This document shows positions 59,321 through 64,000 of a stretch of 64,000 nt of DNA, piece after piece. Position 1 is the stretch's first letter, and the number at the start of each line of letters is the position of its first letter. The notes below the pieces were generated by a model. That model did no database searches. It saw only the letters and a program-made list of their open reading frames with translations, and was not told the origin of the DNA. A program made the position numbers and the translations under genes. The stretch lies in assembly GCA_001632425.1 (NCBI GenBank), contig KV425555.1:578795-642794 (forward strand). Reading direction: 5' to 3'. This DNA comes from Neolentinus lepideus HHB14362 ss-1 (lineage: Eukaryota; Basidiomycota; Agaricomycetes; Gloeophyllales; Gloeophyllaceae).

Positions 59321-60529
59321 TGCTGACATATAGCGGGTGGAATCGCTGGTGGACTAGCCAGGGTTTTGACTACGAAGGCAGCTGGGTGTAGACGCGAATC
59401 ATGAGATTATCGGCGCTCCAGACGATTACGCCGGCTACTCGCCATTCACGAATTCGACCCAGCTGTGGGTCAACGAACTGAAGGATGAAATATACGGATG
59501 GTCATCGATCAAGTTGTCCATGTACATTATGATGAAAGATGTCTCAGCAATGTAACAGTATTATTGGTCTTGCCTTTCAGCCATCGGAATTCCTAAATTC
59601 TGAACAAGGCCAGGAGAAAGGTCAGACTCACGTATTTCGAGATCGGGGAACACAGGGGGAAGTGTTATTTTTCGTATTTCTTATTCGTCTTGAGAAGGTT
59701 TTCCCAAGACGGTTTAGCAATATTACACCATAAGCAAACTTCGAGATCTTATTTGTCATCCCAGAACGCGGATTTAGTGACCTTTTGACCGTTTCAGCGT
59801 CTAATTGAACATCCCTCATTGACTTTAGAACTCGCAAGAGTATGTTCTCAACTCAATTGTCTCTTTACCCCCGATTTGGCCGCTATCCAAGAGTAATGGT
59901 GTCCCGCACCAACCTTGATTTGTCGCCTCGCAGCTACGGAGGACCGTAAGGGTTTCGCCCTTCCGACGGTGATGCCCCTGGCTTACTATCAGAAACGCCG
60001 CCGGTAGCTCGGACGACTCCGAGTCTTGTTACTTACTGGCTACGAATGAGTCCATCAGAAAGACGAGACTCGGCTCGGTTCTGCTGATGTCACGGCACGC
60101 GGTCGCGGTGGTACAAGCAATGAATGTTTCGGACAGAATCTTCAATTTGTCTGAATGAAAGCCTCCCTGAAGCTCACATGCTGTCTTGTGATGACTCTTC
60201 AAGACGCTGCATTCTGGTCATAGGGATAGAACACCCGAACATCCTTAACCTCGGGGTGTATGCTTTATTAGATAGCCGTCCAGATGAGCGAAGTTTCGCT
60301 CATTGAACTCACCCTCGGTACCGAGATCCAGGCAGAATCATATTTCGGTAAACTTTTGCCTCGATTCGCTATTCCCGCTGTTCCTGGCTTTGAACGAAGA
60401 TCGCGTCGCTCACCGGCAATTGCCCTCGGCATTTACCAGCTGCTTTTCTTCCTCAAGATGCTCACCTCAGGGTCAGAAGCCTCGACTTGCAGGCCTTAGG
60501 AAAATACTCGGCGAGCTACAGGACCATCC
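59321..60529. other. Gene-poor stretch
   Basis: Downstream of WOPR copy 3. It holds only short frames. A small hairpin (GTCTTGAGAA / TTCCCAAGAC, one mismatch) lies at 59686-59709. I see no gene. Confidence 0.35.
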
Positions 60530-60685
60530 ATGCGGCTAGCTGCAGTCTTCTGCACAATCGCATTTGGACTGTATTCTTATCTAAAGCGAGCCATCGTAAA
60601 TGTCGCAGTCGCTTATGTTCCGCGACATGTCCATCAGGCGCTCGGAGATACCATCCCGGTTGACGATGTTGCGGAATTGGCGTAG
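60530..60685 (+). CDS. Small ORF (51 residues) with hydrophobic N-terminus, hypothetical
   Basis: The frame starts MRLAAVFCTIAFGLYSYLKR and ends in IPVDDVAELA. The first 15 residues are hydrophobic, so it could be a membrane or secreted microprotein, or the first exon of something larger. No family recognised; chance is quite possible. Confidence 0.15.
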   Translation: MRLAAVFCTIAFGLYSYLKRAIVNVAVAYVPRHVHQALGDTIPVDDVAELA

Positions 60686-60792
60686 TCTTACGGATCTCGA
60701 CTAGCTATAATGTCGGCGATCACTCCATTGGTCTGCGTTTTAGGGGCGGTCGGTTTATTTCCAACCCCGCAACTTCTCTTGTCCACAACTAG

Positions 60793-61284
60793 GTGCTTAG
60801 GTTGGTCACGTTTCACCTTGCAAGCTTGTTCTCTCTAGGCACCATGGTTCCGGTAAGCGGGGTAATCGATATCCCCTATCCGAACAGTCCCCAGAGACAC
60901 GATGAGAGGGTCAAAGAGTCCCCTTTCATGGGTACTTGGGATATCGATGAGTATACCATCGGCTATCAAGCAAAGGTATTGAGCCATTCTTGTTTGCTTC
61001 CTTCGATTTTTTATCGTGAGCATGAGCAGGTTGTTTATTCCCCGAGTATCGGAAGAGTATCGAGCAATTCTATCCTGTACTACTGCACTAGAACATATTT
61101 GCAACACGCAAACGACCAATTTTCTGCAAAAAAAAAATGGAGCTCTGATCCAGGAAAATTAGCCGAGACGCGTCTGCCAAGAAAGCGGTATCCCCACATC
61201 GTTACTGCAAAGTCCTTTGTAAAAAAATATTTCTCCTCCGTTCGATCTGATTCTTGCTCAGCAAGCCTCTGTAGGTCCACATGA
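60793..61284 (+). CDS. Hypothetical protein, 163 codons, possible signal peptide
   Basis: The frame begins MLRLVTFHLASLFSLGTMVP, a plausible signal peptide, followed by VSGVIDIPYPNSPQRHDERV. The second half is basic and Ser-rich and passes through a 10-base A run near 61126. No domain recognised. It may be a lineage-specific secreted protein or a chance frame. Confidence 0.22.
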   Translation: MLRLVTFHLASLFSLGTMVPVSGVIDIPYPNSPQRHDERVKESPFMGTWDIDEYTIGYQAKVLSHSCLLPSIFYREHEQVVYSPSIGRVSSNSILYYCTRTYLQHANDQFSAKKKWSSDPGKLAETRLPRKRYPHIVTAKSFVKKYFSSVRSDSCSASLCRST

Positions 61285-62340
61285 GACGGCTGGTGCAGAA
61301 TTTATGGCTATACCGTCCTTGCAGAGGAGACTAAAAATCAGCCGTGCATTGCTTAGTCCGACTTCCGCGCCGATACGCGAGTCTTTCATAAAAGTAAAGC
61401 TCTCCTGCAGGAAAGATTTGGGCCCTACTAAGTAAGCACACGAAAAATAAATGTCACGCGCCAACCTGACGGGACAGCTGGCCCGTTTGCATGTTCGCAA
61501 CATCCCTATCACATGTCTAGAAGGCCACTGCTGGTCGCTGCTTCACCCAGCGTTCTTTAATTGACCGTGATCATCCCTCTGAGCTTGAGCTTGGTAGTGC
61601 TCTCGGCGATCAAGAAGAATGCTGTAACCCCAACAGCTCTGATAATTGCCTTGAGCAATAGCCCGACCGTCGGTCAATAGCTGTGGTTGCTTCGAGGCAT
61701 CTTAAGTGAGGCCCAGGAGAACGCGAAGTACCTAGAAGCATTAATAAGTTCCAGAAAGGAAGTACTTGAAGACCCGAGCTGTATTCAGCTGAGAAACTAG
61801 CTCCGCAGAAAACACAACATTATCCCATACTGCTGTTCGAGGTGCAACCAGCATTACAAATATCCACGGTCCGGGTCCAACGGCCCAGCGCTGGTCGACC
61901 GCTGAGGCGTCGTGTACACGAGACGTAACATCCTGGTCACCGCCCACGGCGAGAAGAGGGAGCTGTGTTGAACTTGCGATGCCGGCCTAGGATAGAAGTG
62001 CTTTCCTGGGTCGAATTAGCCCGTCTCATACCAAGACCGATCTCGTCAGTCTGAAGAGACCAGTGAACACAGCTCGATGGCCAGGGAGAAGTAAAGGTAT
62101 GTCAGAAGCTACACCATGTCTAGGTGCGTTGTCTGAGCTGGAAGACAGAGATGAAATGCTGCAGATTCTGAGACTCTGAAAAACGTACACAGGATCTTAT
62201 CCGATTACCGATGAATACGGGCACATGATCTCGCATTCAGCAAATCTTATTCTTCCACTTGTCTTGAATTTGCGAAAAATGGATAGTAATGGCAAACAAA
62301 CGTTCCAGTATTTTGATGAGTGCTGACGGAAAGACGGAGA
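61285..62340. other. Gene-poor stretch
   Basis: No gene or strong motif; frames are under 90 codons. Confidence 0.35.
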
Positions 62341-62343
62341 TTC

Positions 62344-62445
62344 CAGAATATCGCATCCGCTAACGGCGCGGCCAAGGGGCCAACGGCAAGAAAACGCGCG
62401 ACGTCAACCCTATAGAGTGAACGAGGACCCCGGGACCCTTATGTA
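62344..62445 (+). repeat. Diverged repeat, arm A of an inverted pair
   Basis: Contains CCAAGGGGCCAACG and, 12 bases later, GCGACGTCAACCCT, then a CCCCGGG cluster. The same blocks with the same 12-base spacing occur on the opposite strand at 63340-63452. Confidence 0.6.
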
Positions 62446-63339
62446 ATGCAGAGACCACCCCCTAATTAGGCAATATGTGGCTAGAGTGATTACAAGGCGC
62501 GAGGAAACAAGTCGAATTACAGGAAAACTGTGGTACGATGGTGCCCAGGAACCATTTATATACAAGATACACTTAACATACATGCTTTGATATGCATATG
62601 ATAAGGTTTGAGTCTGTACTAGATGCGAAAAGGCTTACGGGGAGCTGGCGGGCTTGATCAATAATCGACTTATCGTCTGCTGAATCTTGTGCAGTGGTCA
62701 TATTTCCTGGAGACTTGTCATAATTGCATTGATGCTTAAACATCACTCTACTGGCTTATACGGATGATGAGGCGCTCATTCACGGATGGTTATTTCTGAT
62801 TGGTTTGTGCGTCTGAGGTCCGAACATGCACAGTCTTATCCTCGCTCCATGTCTTAAGAATTTTATGGAATATAGTAATTTAATACTTGTCTGGTTCTTA
62901 TATAATGCTACAACTCCAAGGTCCAGAGCTGAAATGTACACTAATTCCCGCATCATACATACTTTGTATCTCAATATGTGTGCCACTTGTATCCGGGTTC
63001 ACAACACATTAGCACAGCAATAGCGAAGTATAAGAATTAGACTTCTTATTAGTGACACACATTGTTCTTTATCTTATGAGTAGGACGTACCAATATCTCG
63101 AGATACAGCAGGCGGATTGAGGCCACATGGCGCAAGTGTCCAAATACGGTAGCTAGTGGCGGAGGCAAGTAGGATCGTTGCACACACCATGCGATTTTGG
63201 CTTCTCATGTCAAAGATAATTGTATGCTAATGTATTGTACTATCATTTATTAGTATACTACACACTTTTGTGACGGTATGAAACACTGTGGAAGGTGCCA
63301 GCCAAGATTGAACACTAACAGTGCAAAAAAGTGAAAATA
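62446..63339. other. AT-rich spacer between inverted repeat arms
   Basis: About 0.9 kb between the two arms, AT-rich, with frames under 70 codons. No transposase seen. Confidence 0.35.
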
Positions 63340-63452
63340 TGGACCCCGGGGACCAGTCAGGGGGTTACCACCCGAGGGTTGACGTCGCCGGCAATACCCG
63401 CGTTGGCCCCTTGGGCGCGGCTACGGTAGCCCCGTAGCATATCCCGGCAAGC
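63340..63452 (-). repeat. Diverged repeat, arm B of an inverted pair
   Basis: The reverse complement carries CCAAGGGGCCAACG, 12 bases, GCGACGTCAACCCT and a CCCCGGGG cluster, as in arm A. The match fades beyond ATAT at the outer side. Confidence 0.6.
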
Positions 63453-63470
63453 GTTCGGCGGCACCCGAGG

Positions 63471-63497
63471 GGGCCAGCTATAAATTATAGCTGGCCC
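63471..63497. repeat. Perfect palindrome, 13-bp arms
   Basis: GGGCCAGCTATAA and its exact reverse complement TTATAGCTGGCCC are separated by one base. It lies just outside arm B and may be a transposon end or a hairpin-forming site. Confidence 0.6.
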
Positions 63498-64000
63498 AAT
63501 AATTATAATTGTGCCAGCCATTTTCGAGCTCAGAATTTTCGTCGGAACTCCGGAGCTCCTTATTCGATATCACATCCAAAATGGGATGTCATGGCTGAGT
63601 ATAATTACTCGCCCTGTTATACCCTCCGCATCCCTTTTCCCTACCCCAGGACCATAACGAGACTAATAGCCGCACCAATCTCCTCAGGAAAGGAAGATAC
63701 GGCCTGATACAATGAATCTCAAATACGCGCACCTGCGAGGCTCCCATAAGAAGTACACTTGGTCAGTGGTCACGGCTGAATCCTGTTGGCATTACATCGA
63801 AGTGAACATACATAGACGAAAGAAGGTGTGCTTACCGTGCAAGGGTATCTACATCATACCCTGGGTCCTGGCACTTGTACCATTCCATGGCACTAAGCAG
63901 TCATGGAGAGTTGAGCATAGGCGATGGAGGACATCAGTGGTTGATCTTATAGTCGTCGTCCTCGCCGAGTGTCAAATCAGATGTAGCTCGTGTATCGACG
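63498..64000. other. Window end, no gene seen
   Basis: 500 bp with no open frame of note on either strand. Confidence 0.35.

Noticed and set aside
59686..59709. Hairpin as transcription terminator
   Set aside because: A 10-bp-arm hairpin exists, but intrinsic hairpin terminators are not how fungal genes end and no gene stops there.
1..64000. tRNA, rRNA, CRISPR or secondary-metabolite core genes
   Set aside because: I looked for A/B-box pairs, repeat-spacer arrays and synthase motifs and saw none. The single GGTTCGATC near 29740 lacks a partner box.

Overview
The window looks like a chromosomal segment from a filamentous basidiomycete, most likely a mushroom-forming agaricomycete. The evidence is a dense set of genes split by many short GT-AG introns (about 50-60 nt), a reticulated F-box relic, a salicylate-hydroxylase-like FAD monooxygenase relic, and several copies of the fungus-specific WOPR (Gti1/Pac2) regulator family. 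I recognised no rRNA, tRNA, CRISPR or prokaryotic operon structure.

Layout. 0-5.5 kb: muskelin (+) and an amidase-signature hydrolase (-), converging. 5.9-7.6 kb: a broken F-box gene and a non-autonomous DNA transposon with an 8-bp target duplication. 7.8-14.0 kb: a membrane-traffic and organelle-acidification block, with a Gef1-type CLC chloride transporter (-), an ARFRP1/Arl3-type GTPase (-) and the V-ATPase c'' proteolipid Vma16 (+); the last two are head-to-head across 85 bp. 14.3-17.3 kb: a CUE-domain ubiquitin-binding protein and a DUF1295 membrane protein (both -). 18.9-20.3 kb: an unidentified multi-exon membrane protein. 20.7-22.5 kb: an FAD monooxygenase pseudogene. 23-28.3 kb: a SETD6/RKM4-type SET methyltransferase, a tail-anchored CRAL-TRIO protein and a PPG1-type phosphatase. 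30.8-39.3 kb: a C2H2 factor, splicing factor CWC24, an intronless Cys3-like bZIP and an intracellular LysM protein, separated by gene-poor stretches.

41.5-59.3 kb holds three WOPR-domain paralogues (one -, two +). They share matching intron positions and a conserved C-terminal tail. Between them lies a housekeeping island: glycolipid transfer protein (-), free methionine-R-sulfoxide reductase (+) and cysteinyl-tRNA synthetase (-). The synthetase has two in-frame starts suggesting mitochondrial plus cytosolic products, and a TGAGTCA site upstream.

53.7-64 kb is mostly gene-poor apart from the third WOPR gene. It contains a small inverted-repeat element with a 10-bp target duplication, a pair of diverged inverted repeats and a strong palindrome. 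The most notable system is the WOPR trio: WOPR proteins are known fungal morphogenesis and switching regulators, so a local family expansion is a plausible lineage-specific developmental locus. Gene models are hand-spliced; exon edges outside the recognised motifs are approximate.
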